NCBI GenBank assembly: GCA_018714545.1
Contig: DVNG01000086.1
Coordinates: 1 to 18,809, forward strand
Source: Limousia pullorum
GTDB lineage: Bacteria > Bacillota > Clostridia > Oscillospirales > Acutalibacteraceae
Length of the DNA: 18,809 bases
Direction: 5' to 3'
Shown: in pieces, positions 1-7,134 of the stretch
Layout: each line of letters opens with the position of its first letter
Numbering within the stretch: the first letter of the stretch is position 1
Position numbers and translations under genes: made by a program
The notes under the pieces: generated by a model
Seen by the model: only the letters and a program-made list of their open reading frames with translations
Databases searched by the model: none
Told to the model about the DNA's origin: nothing

Positions 1-558
1 TCCTGCCATTTCCATTGATGTCGCAAACTCTCCTATATGGGGCATATAAACCGATACCCCCATCTCTTTCAGCCTCTGGTAAACCCTTCTGTAGAGGATC
101 AGCTGCTCCTCGAGCGGAGTCGCTCCAAGGCCGTTCACCATGACAGATACTTCATCCCCGCTCTCAAGAGGCATATCATCAAGAAGTTTCTCCAGAATTC
201 TGTCCGCAATCTCATCGGCAGGCATCATCTTTACAACCTCTATCCCCGGCTCTCCATGAATACCCATTCCCAACTCCAATTCATCATCGGCAATCTCAAA
301 GGTTGCCTTTCCAGCCTGAGGAACAATGCACGGTGAAAGCGCCACCCCCATTGTCCTGATATTGCTGAGAGCTTCTTGCGTAATATTCGCAACCTCCTCA
401 AGAGAAAGCATCTCATCCGCAGCAGCCCCGGCAATCTTAAAAGCATATACCATTCCGGCAACTCCACGTCGCTGGTCCGCTTCATTCCTGGGTCTTGAGG
501 CCACATCATCCTTTACAAGCACCTGAATCGTTTCCACATCATCAAATTCTTTTCTCAT
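1..558 (-). pseudogene. dhaK: Dihydroxyacetone kinase DhaK, C-terminal half only (runs off window)
   Basis: Reading the minus strand from 558 gives 186 codons, open to the window edge, that match the C-terminal half of DhaK, the dihydroxyacetone-binding subunit of dihydroxyacetone kinase. Visible landmarks are RRGVAG at 30-35, KIAGAAA at 41-47, RTMGVALSPC at 68-77, the GMGIHGEPG motif at 97-105 with the substrate-binding His101, VNGLGATPLEE at 141-151 and GEFATSMEMAG at 176-186. The N-terminal half, with the GGGSGHEP motif and the other substrate-contacting residues, is absent. An in-frame TAG lies directly before the ATG at 558. The piece corresponds to about residue 130 onward of full DhaK, so it cannot be a working kinase by itself. 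It is richer in G+C than the phage genes: bases 61-120 have 32/60 G+C against 18/60 in 661-720. This is a cellular gene joined to a phage operon, so I infer a deletion scar or a chimeric contig. Confidence 0.85.
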
Positions 559-577
559 CTACCATTCAATCATCTCC

Positions 578-2185
578 TCAAGGTTGATAAACATTATCCG
601 GAAAAATAGTTTTTACCCCTCCGGTATTTATATCATAAACAACTCCAACTCGCACGCCGTTATATATGCCAAATCTAAACAATCCTGAATCTGAAGATGT
701 GTTTATAACATAAGTTCCAGCCTTTAATACTTCGTCGGCATCCCAACTTTTTGGAAACCATGATTGACTGCACGGCTTTCGTTTATTTCCATCTTTGTGA
801 TCCGGAATATGTCCAAGTCTTACTCCATTGTTACAAGTTTTATCGATGACATATGAAATATTCTTTTTATCAAGCTCATCGATACACTGTTGGGAGTGTC
901 CACCGCATTTTAATCTTCCATTAGGATAATTTTTAGAAATTCCTGTGTATTCTCCAACGGTAGAGTGAGTAACAGCATGGGGTAATCGACTGTTTTCAAT
1001 AGTAATTATACCATCTTTTTCAAGCTCACTCAACGTTTTAAAAACTTTTCTTTGTCTATTTCCTGCAGTTGATATTTTATAAAGTCTTTCAAGATCCGCA
1101 TCGTTTTTAATAACTCCGCTTTCAAACAACGCCCACCTCGCATCACTCTTAAAGTACTTTTTTCTCTGTTCTATTGTACAACTGTTTTTAAGCCAATCAC
1201 AGCGGATTGTGTTCTCGTTTATACCGGCTCTTGTTTTGTTTTTATTGTCTAAAGCGTTCTCAAAATCAACATTCATGTTTTCTATTGCTTTCTGCTGAAG
1301 CGTTTGCCGCTCTTCAAGAGACATACCGAGTATTTTTTTATCCACAACCGGTTGACTTATACAATGACAGTTTATACGTTCTTCTGCCGGAAGAATAATA
1401 TCTCTTGGATACATAGGATAATAAGTAGATCCGTTTTTTCCGATAAGTTTAAAAGGTTCAGAAACAGGAACAATTTGACCGTTCATAGCCTCATGATTTT
1501 TGCGTGGTTCATTTCTATAGCTTCCTGTGTGTCTCCACTTCTTTTCTTTAACAGCAGGACTTTGCATAAAAGCTTCCTGTTGGGCTACACTGTGAGCACA
1601 CAGTACTTCTGTCACCGCAACTCTGCGAGCCTTGTAATGTTCATCTCTGATGCCGCTGTCCTGTATATCTCTTATAAACTCAGGTATTCCTGAACCTTTC
1701 TTTAAATTATTTATGAGTATATTTTCTATCTCATCATGGCTGTTTAGCCGCATAATATCAGCAAGTTTTGAACTCCAATCTTTAACCCAGTTAGTAGTAA
1801 CATTTGATACCTGTACTACATTTAGCCCCTTATCAGTGTTCTTTATATAACTGTCGGTGAACGACAAAATAAATGAATTAAAATGTTTATCAAATATATC
1901 CTTTAACTTCCATGTTATAGGATCGTCTTGCTTTATGTTGGACCAGTCATTATCAGCGAAATTCTCAAGACTCAATGCTTTTTCAGTTTGTTCAAGTATA
2001 TATTTAGTTTCGTCGGTCAATGCCGCTGCAACATCGTCTTCAATTTTTTTTATATACTCAACTGTTTTTTCAGGCTCCGCATATCCTTCAGCTTCAAGGA
2101 TATCTTTTATATCTTTATCAGCTTTTTCTATGTAAGCATCTATAGCCTTTAAAAGCAGTCTGCAAGTATCTACATACTTACCCAT
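578..2185 (-). CDS. MuF-type phage minor head protein with C-terminal EndoU-like RNase toxin domain
   Basis: This 535-residue protein has two parts. Residues 1-300 look like a phage Mu gpF-type minor head protein: a charged helical start, then RHTGSYRNEPRKNHEAMNG (218-236), a loop with PRDIILPAEE (260-269) and the INCHC motif (271-275). Such proteins sit inside the head next to the portal. Residues 400-535 are unrelated to head assembly and resemble bacterial EndoU ribonucleases of polymorphic toxins: CGGHSQ (427-432), VRLGHIPDHK (455-464), QSWFPKSW (474-481), VRVGVV (511-516) and TIFPDN (526-531). His430, His459 or His463 and a nearby Lys or Ser are the candidate catalytic residues. The start ATG overlaps the end of the portal gene by 8 bases and has AGAGGAG upstream. 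MuF-toxin fusions are a known phage architecture, and the toxin could travel in the virion. No immunity gene follows, because the next sequence is the dhaK fragment. MuF is near certain; the EndoU assignment is by motif only. Confidence 0.85.
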   Translation of the reverse strand: MGKYVDTCRLLLKAIDAYIEKADKDIKDILEAEGYAEPEKTVEYIKKIEDDVAAALTDETKYILEQTEKALSLENFADNDWSNIKQDDPITWKLKDIFDKHFNSFILSFTDSYIKNTDKGLNVVQVSNVTTNWVKDWSSKLADIMRLNSHDEIENILINNLKKGSGIPEFIRDIQDSGIRDEHYKARRVAVTEVLCAHSVAQQEAFMQSPAVKEKKWRHTGSYRNEPRKNHEAMNGQIVPVSEPFKLIGKNGSTYYPMYPRDIILPAEERINCHCISQPVVDKKILGMSLEERQTLQQKAIENMNVDFENALDNKNKTRAGINENTIRCDWLKNSCTIEQRKKYFKSDARWALFESGVIKNDADLERLYKISTAGNRQRKVFKTLSELEKDGIITIENSRLPHAVTHSTVGEYTGISKNYPNGRLKCGGHSQQCIDELDKKNISYVIDKTCNNGVRLGHIPDHKDGNKRKPCSQSWFPKSWDADEVLKAGTYVINTSSDSGLFRFGIYNGVRVGVVYDINTGGVKTIFPDNVYQP

Positions 2186-3749
2186 CGCTGCGCTCCTCTT
2201 GTATTATCTCTTGAAGGAGTCCTTTTACCTGCTTCATCACAGACACGATATTATCTTCATTGTTTGATGCTGCTTTTTCTATTTGCTTTTGAAGATTTTG
2301 CATAACGGCAGAGTACTCATCTTCCGCTGCTCCTTTATTACGCAAATAGGACAGCGGTATCTCTCCCCATTCATCCGGATAAGGTTCAGACGTTTCTCCA
2401 AGAGCATTAAAGACGATTTCTTTTGCCTTGTTTGGAGTCAACCCGCCTGCGCTGTTGGCCACACTCATAATCCTGTAGAGGTCATCCGGATTGCTTATCT
2501 TTGGCTCTCTGAAATAGGCTTCAACATATTTAAACTTATAGCCGTTTAAAAGCTTATTGTTTATCAGCCATGCAAGACTTCTTCTTTCAGGCTGAAATAC
2601 TTGTTCTTCAGTAACTTCCTGTACAGTCTGAGCAGTAGCACGATTAAAATCTGTCGTATATCCAACGTATAAGTCCGGAAGCTGAAAAGCAGACTGAACT
2701 TTTCTTCTGTTATTATCAAGATAATCTTGAAAAAGCTCATCTTTTTGAAGTACACTTGCCAAATCTTTTATTTCTATATCCGGTTTTTCGGAAGTTTCAA
2801 AGTCCGTGTTTCCGGTAATAGATTCTGTTTCTATCAACAAAAAGGCGTGTTGTCCTGCTTCACCTTTAATGTCGTTCATATATTCCTGTAGCTTTTCATA
2901 ACTTTCCTGTGTGAGCGTTCCGTTATTAACAAGTATTGCAAGCGGTGTATGTCTTCCGTTTTCAAAATAGTTGTTATTGAGGTTCTCTGCCTTACGACTT
3001 CCGTCTACACTCAGTGTTTGACCTATCCACCTAACTTCGCCGTATGGCTCAGTACCTATTTTGTATTCAAGGATTTCGTTGGCATGATATTGAATATCAA
3101 GAGTTTCACCTTCTTCAAGGTATCTGCCGCTACGATTATCCATTATTCGTGGATCACCAAACTCCTTAAAATAAACGGTATTACCATTGATTTGCTGGCG
3201 ATATTTGCAGTATTTTCTTTTTCTTGGTATATCTTCTCCATTATAAAAAAAGCAAGTTTCAATATATGGATTAAGTGGTTTTGTTTTTGCTATTGAAGGA
3301 GTTTCCTCTACAAACTCTATTTGCTGAACTTCTCCAGCCAAATTGCGGATAACCTCAATATATGCAATGCCATATATTTCTCTTGCTTCTATGAGATTCT
3401 CAAAAATGCGCTTTGTGTCATTTTCTGTGTTAAGCAGCTCAATTATCTTTTCTGCTTTTTCAAATTCAATAGCAGATGCTTCTGTTTCCTCGATGTCATT
3501 TTTATAGCGTATGTCTATTCCAAAACCCGCAATGTTGTTTTTATAAGCTCTTATGCACTGCGGCAATATGGTACTGTTTTTCACAAGGGTTTTAAGACCA
3601 AGCATGTTATATTCAGGATATATCCAATCACCAACACTATCAGCTTCTTTGCTTGATATGGCTGTTGTTGTTTCTGCTTTGCACAGCGGGACGGTGCTTT
3701 TCGCTTTTATCAGCTGAACTTTCACCGGTGTGCTGGTTTTCTTCTCCAA
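2178..3749 (-). CDS. Phage portal protein (PBSX/HK97-like)
   Basis: This 523-residue protein has the size and layout of siphophage portal proteins of the PBSX family. Portals form the dodecameric ring through which DNA enters the head. Seen in the sequence are a polar N-terminus, a conserved core with YNMLGLKTL (about 47-55) and NNIAGFGIDI, the segment GEVRWIGQTLSVDGSR, and FQLPDLYVGYTTDFNRATAQ, typical of portal stem and clip regions. A Glu/Gln-rich helical tail ends in EERSDG. The start codon is TTG at 3749, preceded by AGGGGATAGGAAAG. The next in-frame Met is 48 residues in and would remove conserved sequence. The gene overlaps the terminase tail by 110 bases and the MuF gene by 8, so it is probably translationally coupled within the late operon. 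Position between terminase and MuF supports the call. Confidence 0.92.
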   Translation of the reverse strand: MEKKTSTPVKVQLIKAKSTVPLCKAETTTAISSKEADSVGDWIYPEYNMLGLKTLVKNSTILPQCIRAYKNNIAGFGIDIRYKNDIEETEASAIEFEKAEKIIELLNTENDTKRIFENLIEAREIYGIAYIEVIRNLAGEVQQIEFVEETPSIAKTKPLNPYIETCFFYNGEDIPRKRKYCKYRQQINGNTVYFKEFGDPRIMDNRSGRYLEEGETLDIQYHANEILEYKIGTEPYGEVRWIGQTLSVDGSRKAENLNNNYFENGRHTPLAILVNNGTLTQESYEKLQEYMNDIKGEAGQHAFLLIETESITGNTDFETSEKPDIEIKDLASVLQKDELFQDYLDNNRRKVQSAFQLPDLYVGYTTDFNRATAQTVQEVTEEQVFQPERRSLAWLINNKLLNGYKFKYVEAYFREPKISNPDDLYRIMSVANSAGGLTPNKAKEIVFNALGETSEPYPDEWGEIPLSYLRNKGAAEDEYSAVMQNLQKQIEKAASNNEDNIVSVMKQVKGLLQEIIQEERSDG

Positions 3750-5154
3750 CTTTCCTATCCCCTCTCCTTCCTTTATTTCCTGGTTTTACAGGAAGACATA
3801 AAAGCAATACACAGTCGGCTTCATCAGGACTTGGGCTGCCTCGTTTTTTCATTGCATCCTTACTTTCAATCCTGATTTTACTGTTATCTGTTAAAAAATA
3901 TTTTCGCCCGCTGAGCTGGGCAATTAAATCATTATCATCCGGCAGTATAAGTTCTACAGGCTTCTTGTTACCGTCCTCATCAAACGGCTGCAAAAGCTTT
4001 TTTACTATCATCATCATATAAGTGGTTGAATCATAACAATATTTGTGCTTTATCCGCTGTCCAAATTTTACAGGATAAATGTCCAGCCAAACAAATCTCT
4101 CCGGTGAATTTCTTTTTATTTGACGTAAACGGTCAACTACGCCTCCGCCAACACCACCATCATCAATCTTCACAGGTATCGTACCGTTAAATTTATATTT
4201 TCTAATCAATTCTTCACCCAGCATAACTATATCGTCTGCGGTTTTCATCAAATCTTGTCCCCGCCTTTTTTTATAGAACGATACTTTACCGTCTACATTA
4301 TATCCAATTACTGTTTTATCATCGCCAAATCTGGCAACGTCGCAGCCTATATGAATAAAGCTCGGATTTTTGTTAGTCTTAGGTTCGGTCATAACGGATG
4401 CTTCTATAAGCGAAAGAGGGATAAATATATCATCTTCCTGCAGAGGAAACTCTCCCGCCACTCGTACACGAAAAACATCACTGTCTTCCCCGTACATATC
4501 AATTATGGTTTGTACAAATTCTTTGGACACTCTGCTGCTATTACGACCATCAATGTGAAACGCTTTATAGCTCGCCCTGTTTTTATTGTGGCTGTCGTAA
4601 AAAAATCCTGACAGCTGCGTAGGGTTCCCGCACATTAACAAACGTGAACCGGGAGTTGAAAGCGCACCAAGTACAGGCTCAAATATGCTATCGTCAACAC
4701 CGCTTGCTTCATCGATGATATAAAGAACATTTTCAGCGTGGAAGCCCTGCAGCGCATCCGGTTTGCTTGCAGTTCTTGCAACCGCAAACCACTCCTCAGG
4801 ATAACCTCGCATATAGAGTTTTTCTTTCGTCCATATAAGTTCCTTCTGAAGTACTTTGCTGTTACGTATCCACTTGCTGACTTCGGCCCAAAGGATATCA
4901 TAAAGCTGATGCTGTGTTGGTGCGGTACATGGAATTTTAGGAAATGGTCGGGTTAGCATAAACCAGATTATCGCCCAAGATTCAACAGTACTTTTTCCAA
5001 TACCATGTCCGCTTCTAACTGTTGTCATGCGATTCTCCGCAATACTTTGCAGCAGTTTTCGCTGTTCTCTATCCGGTATTGCTCCGATTATATCTTCAAC
5101 AAATTCTACCGGATGAGATGCATAATATTTAATCGGTTCCGCTGTCATCAGCAT
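3640..5154 (-). CDS. terL: Phage terminase large subunit (ATPase/nuclease)
   Basis: The DNA-packaging motor, 504 residues from the chosen start. The N-terminal ATPase has Walker A SGHGIGKST at about 48-56 and Walker B VLYIIDEA at about 143-150, with the adjacent Glu as catalytic residue. The C-terminal RNase H-like nuclease shows acidic clusters at IGCDVARFGDDKT (Asp272), VKIDDGGVGGG (Asp331/332) and SPDEAD (Asp444 and Asp447). The basic, hydrophilic last 50 residues are encoded in the 110-base overlap with the portal gene. I prefer ATG 5154 because AGAGAGG stands 9 bases upstream. An ATG at 5184 would add 10 residues but has no ribosome site, and ATG 5148 is also possible. The gene overlaps the small terminase end by 26 bases. 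Only its subfamily is unsettled, and with it whether packaging is cos or pac. Confidence 0.95.
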   Translation of the reverse strand: MLMTAEPIKYYASHPVEFVEDIIGAIPDREQRKLLQSIAENRMTTVRSGHGIGKSTVESWAIIWFMLTRPFPKIPCTAPTQHQLYDILWAEVSKWIRNSKVLQKELIWTKEKLYMRGYPEEWFAVARTASKPDALQGFHAENVLYIIDEASGVDDSIFEPVLGALSTPGSRLLMCGNPTQLSGFFYDSHNKNRASYKAFHIDGRNSSRVSKEFVQTIIDMYGEDSDVFRVRVAGEFPLQEDDIFIPLSLIEASVMTEPKTNKNPSFIHIGCDVARFGDDKTVIGYNVDGKVSFYKKRRGQDLMKTADDIVMLGEELIRKYKFNGTIPVKIDDGGVGGGVVDRLRQIKRNSPERFVWLDIYPVKFGQRIKHKYCYDSTTYMMMIVKKLLQPFDEDGNKKPVELILPDDNDLIAQLSGRKYFLTDNSKIRIESKDAMKKRGSPSPDEADCVLLLCLPVKPGNKGRRGDRKVGEENQHTGESSADKSEKHRPAVQSRNNNSHIKQRS

Positions 5155-5644
5155 TATTCTTTTCCTCTCTTTCCCGGTATGCATTTATTATTACTGAGGC
5201 AAGGGACTGTTCATTGTCAACATTTTCCGCTGTTCTTTCATTTTCAAGGACACGACTTTGTCTTTCAAGCTCTGTTGCCATTTTAATAAATTCCCTTATC
5301 TCTTTCGGTGTCATTTCCCCTGCACCCATCTTTCCTAAGGCCTCAACCGCTTTATCCTGCATATCGACAGCTATCTTAATATGACGCTCTATCATTTTTC
5401 TTATCCCTTTTGCTGCCTCAGCACGAGCCTCCTTCTCAAGAGAATTATCATAAGCCATTGCTCTTTTTTCCCAGTCCCATTGCTCCTTCCAACGTCTTAT
5501 TAAAGTACAACTTTTATGTAACGTATCCGCAACAGCTGTAAAGGTCCTCTTAGCACCCATATCTCTGTAGATTACAAAGGCCTCAAAAGCTTTTGAGCTT
5601 TCACCCTCTTGTCGCTCCCAGGGGTTAATATCACGTTTATACAT
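5129..5644 (-). CDS. terS: Phage terminase small subunit
   Basis: This 171-residue protein is placed directly before terL, as expected for the DNA-recognition subunit of terminase. The N-terminus carries NPWERQEGESSKAFEAF, a lead-in common in clostridial TerS proteins, then a helix-turn-helix with RTFTAVADTLHKSCTLIRRW (about 33-52) and the Trp-rich WDWEKRA. A long charged helical stretch (about 70-145) fits the oligomerisation domain. ATG 5644 is preferred over an upstream ATG at 5695 because AAAAGGAGAGGAGGGA lies immediately upstream, and the longer start falls within a hairpin. The end overlaps terL by 26 bases. The call rests on HTH content, size and synteny; TerS sequences are poorly conserved. 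Confidence 0.85.
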   Translation of the reverse strand: MYKRDINPWERQEGESSKAFEAFVIYRDMGAKRTFTAVADTLHKSCTLIRRWKEQWDWEKRAMAYDNSLEKEARAEAAKGIRKMIERHIKIAVDMQDKAVEALGKMGAGEMTPKEIREFIKMATELERQSRVLENERTAENVDNEQSLASVIINAYREREEKNNADDSGTD

Positions 5645-5667
5645 TCCCTCCTCTCCTTTTAAACACG

Positions 5668-5698
5668 AGGGTGATAATTCTTTAAGAACTATCACCCT
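5668..5698 (-). promoter_or_regulatory. Hairpin in the leader between methyltransferase and terS
   Basis: A perfect 9-bp inverted repeat (AGGGTGATA at 5668-5676, TATCACCCT at 5690-5698) continues after one mismatch with three more pairs. It lies 45 bases after the methyltransferase stop and 23 bases before the terS ATG. No T-run follows on the minus strand, so it is not a normal intrinsic terminator. It could be an mRNA processing or stability element, a binding site for TerS, or part of a packaging site, since cos and pac sites are often near terS. Role unproven. Confidence 0.5.
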
Positions 5699-5743
5699 AC
5701 TTGTATATAACTCACTTTAGCAAAAAGTCTATTGATTATAAAA

Positions 5744-6517
5744 TTATGCCGCTGATTGTTTATAAGATTCAACCTGATTTATTGTTTCAGCTTCAAACTC
5801 TGCATATTTTTTAATTCGCTCTTGAGCCGCCAAAAAATATTTTTCTTCTTTCTCTATTCCAACAAAGTTTCTGCCGCTTTGCATTGCTGCCACTCCTGTG
5901 GAGCCGCTTCCCATGCAGTTATCAAGGACAGTTTCCCCAGGATTTGTGTATGTTCTTATCAGATACTCAAGCAAAGTAACAGGTTTCTGTGTTGGATGCA
6001 GCCCTCTCTCTACCGGAAAATTCAACAAATTTTTCGGATAATTTGTCACATCGTAGATGGTATCCTTCTGCAATGATCCATCTCTATATATTCCTCCGCT
6101 CGATCTTTTTCCTTTGCGGACTTTTGGCTTATCAAGCCTGATAAGTCCCTGAGGATTATATGTCGGTGCTTTTTTATAAAAAACACATATGTCCTCAACA
6201 ACTCTCATAGGCTGATATTTAGCAAAACAAAAACCAGTAGGCGCATTTTTTTGCCAATACCAGGTATACCTAAAAATTTTCTTTGCGCTGTTAATAAGCA
6301 GTGTAGTAAAAGGCTGCGTTGAAAATAAAATAATAGCACCGTTATCCTTTATGATTCTTTTATAAGCATCCCAAAGCAATTCTGGCGGAATAATCACATC
6401 CCATTTACAGTCGGTCACTCCATACGGTAGGTCACAAAGAATTAGATCTATAGATTTATCAGGAATCTCTTTCATTCTTTCCAAACAATCACCTTTTAGA
6501 AGTACTGTTTTCGCCAT
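5744..6517 (-). CDS. DNA methyltransferase, N4/N6 amino type, beta-class order
   Basis: This 257-residue SAM-dependent methyltransferase modifies adenine or cytosine amino groups. The catalytic motif IV reads CDLPYG (28-33, a DPPY variant with Leu). Motif I, the SAM-binding DNCMGSGSTG, lies near the C-terminus (199-208). HPTQKPV (174-180) is the usual partner segment before motif I. The IV-before-I order defines the beta class. There is no restriction partner nearby, so it is a solitary phage methyltransferase, probably masking phage DNA from host restriction or marking it before packaging. ATG 6517 is chosen over ATG 6547 because GGAGGTG stands 6 bases upstream. It is the first gene after the late promoter and leader hairpin, and is followed by terS. 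Confidence 0.93.
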   Translation of the reverse strand: MAKTVLLKGDCLERMKEIPDKSIDLILCDLPYGVTDCKWDVIIPPELLWDAYKRIIKDNGAIILFSTQPFTTLLINSAKKIFRYTWYWQKNAPTGFCFAKYQPMRVVEDICVFYKKAPTYNPQGLIRLDKPKVRKGKRSSGGIYRDGSLQKDTIYDVTNYPKNLLNFPVERGLHPTQKPVTLLEYLIRTYTNPGETVLDNCMGSGSTGVAAMQSGRNFVGIEKEEKYFLAAQERIKKYAEFEAETINQVESYKQSAA

Positions 6518-6545
6518 ACTTATCACCTCCTGTCCGTTTAAATAC

Positions 6546-6584
6546 AAATGCCGAGATGGAAAACTCGTCCCAATCTCGGCATTT
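6546..6584 (-). terminator. 12-bp hairpin in the late leader, terminator- or attenuator-like
   Basis: Perfect inverted repeat: AAATGCCGAGAT at 6546-6557 and its complement at 6573-6584, with a 15-base loop. Read leftward, the stem ends in ATTT followed by GTATTT, a short U-rich tail. It stands between the promoter at 6630-6658 and the methyltransferase ATG at 6517, so it lies inside the late transcript leader. Position suggests a conditional terminator (attenuator), or a terminator for read-through from the early operon. The U-tract is broken by G and A, so termination strength is uncertain. Confidence 0.6.
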
Positions 6585-6609
6585 AGAAATTTGAAAAAGG
6601 TTTTTAACT

Positions 6610-6623
6610 GTACACATTTGTAC
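6610..6623 (-). promoter_or_regulatory. Dyad operator candidate at the late transcription start
   Basis: GTACA-CATT-TGTAC is a 5-4-5 perfect dyad whose right edge is about 7 bases past the -10 box at 6630-6635, so it covers the expected transcription start. A protein bound here would block initiation. This is inferred from position only. Confidence 0.4.
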
Positions 6624-6629
6624 GATATT

Positions 6630-6658
6630 ATTATAGCATATTAAAAAGCAAATGTCCT
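6630..6658 (-). promoter_or_regulatory. Late-operon promoter (extended -10, weak -35)
   Basis: On the minus strand the -10 is a perfect TATAAT (6630-6635) preceded by TG one base away (extended -10). The -35 candidate AGGACA (6653-6658) matches TTGACA at 4 of 6 positions with a 17-base spacer. It points into the methyltransferase-terminase-portal-MuF operon. The weak -35 with repeats directly behind it fits a promoter that needs an activator. Confidence 0.75.
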
Positions 6659-6677
6659 TACACTTTTTTTACACTTT
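6658..6677 (-). repeat. Two AAAGTGTAA repeats, 11-bp period, abutting the late -35
   Basis: Read on the minus strand, AAAGTGTAA occurs at 6677-6669 and again at 6666-6658, exactly 11 bases apart, one turn of the helix. The downstream copy touches the -35 box; the upstream copy overlaps the stop codon of the late regulator gene. This is the classical place for activator subsites, and the adjacent regulator is the obvious candidate ligand (inference). Confidence 0.55.
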
Positions 6678-7104
6678 ATAGAATTATTGCGCCAAAATAA
6701 AGCAAAGCAAAATTAGAAACCGCTTGTCTTTGTAATTTATAAAGTGTTGAGTGTGATGATATGTATAGCTTCTCCTTTATTTCATCTTTGCTCATTCCGT
6801 CTATATACCAAAGTTGTATCAAATTCTGTTCCTCACAACTAAGCTGCGAAATAATATCTTTTATTCTCTTTATTTCGTATTCTGTCGCTGTGATACGCTC
6901 TATACACTGGGCATATTCACATAATTCAGTAAGAGTTTCTTTGTCAATAGGTGCCGATGCCAGTTTATCATACGATAAGGCTTTGCACCCCTGAGGTGCA
7001 TTTCTTTGTATGATTAATCCTTTATGTCGCTTTAAATTATCCAAAGCTTTTTCTAACAAATTTACTTTTCTGAGTATATTCTCGGCTTCTCTGAAATAAT
7101 CCAT
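6676..7104 (-). CDS. Sigma-70 region-4-like phage late transcription regulator (ArpU/RinA-type)
   Basis: This 142-residue protein is predicted to activate late genes. Its C-terminal part, about 87-135, carries a sigma region-4-like helix-turn-helix: LSCEEQNLIQLWYIDGMSKD, then EIKEKLYISSHSTLYKLQRQA. The N-terminal half is helical and charged, with no region-2 core, so it is not a full sigma factor. Small proteins of this build stand immediately before the terminase genes in many Firmicute phages (ArpU, RinA, DUF1492 groups) and act on a promoter next to or just after their own gene. Here such a promoter lies directly after the stop codon. ATG 7104 has AAGGGAGGCG upstream. Exact subfamily not determined. 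Confidence 0.8.
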   Translation of the reverse strand: MDYFREAENILRKVNLLEKALDNLKRHKGLIIQRNAPQGCKALSYDKLASAPIDKETLTELCEYAQCIERITATEYEIKRIKDIISQLSCEEQNLIQLWYIDGMSKDEIKEKLYISSHSTLYKLQRQAVSNFALLYFGAIIL

Positions 7105-7134
7105 TTGTGACGCCTCCCTTTATATAATAGGAAT

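Noticed and set aside
240..509. 89-residue minus-strand ORF (MMWPQDPGMKRTSD...)
   Set aside because: It is a frame-shifted shadow of the DhaK coding frame, which reads through the same stretch with clear family motifs.
1..558. Phage integrated at dhaK as its attachment site
   Set aside because: The phage end at the junction is MuF, not lysis or integrase, and no att-like duplicated core can be judged from one junction. A deletion or chimera fits better.
1857..3656. Several plus-strand ORFs over 60 codons
   Set aside because: They are antisense shadows of the MuF, portal and terminase genes, with hydrophobic or Cys/Phe/Ser-rich random-like composition and no ribosome sites.
5155..5184. Upstream ATG for the large terminase
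   Set aside because: No ribosome site upstream; the inner ATG at 5154 has AGAGAGG 9 bases away.
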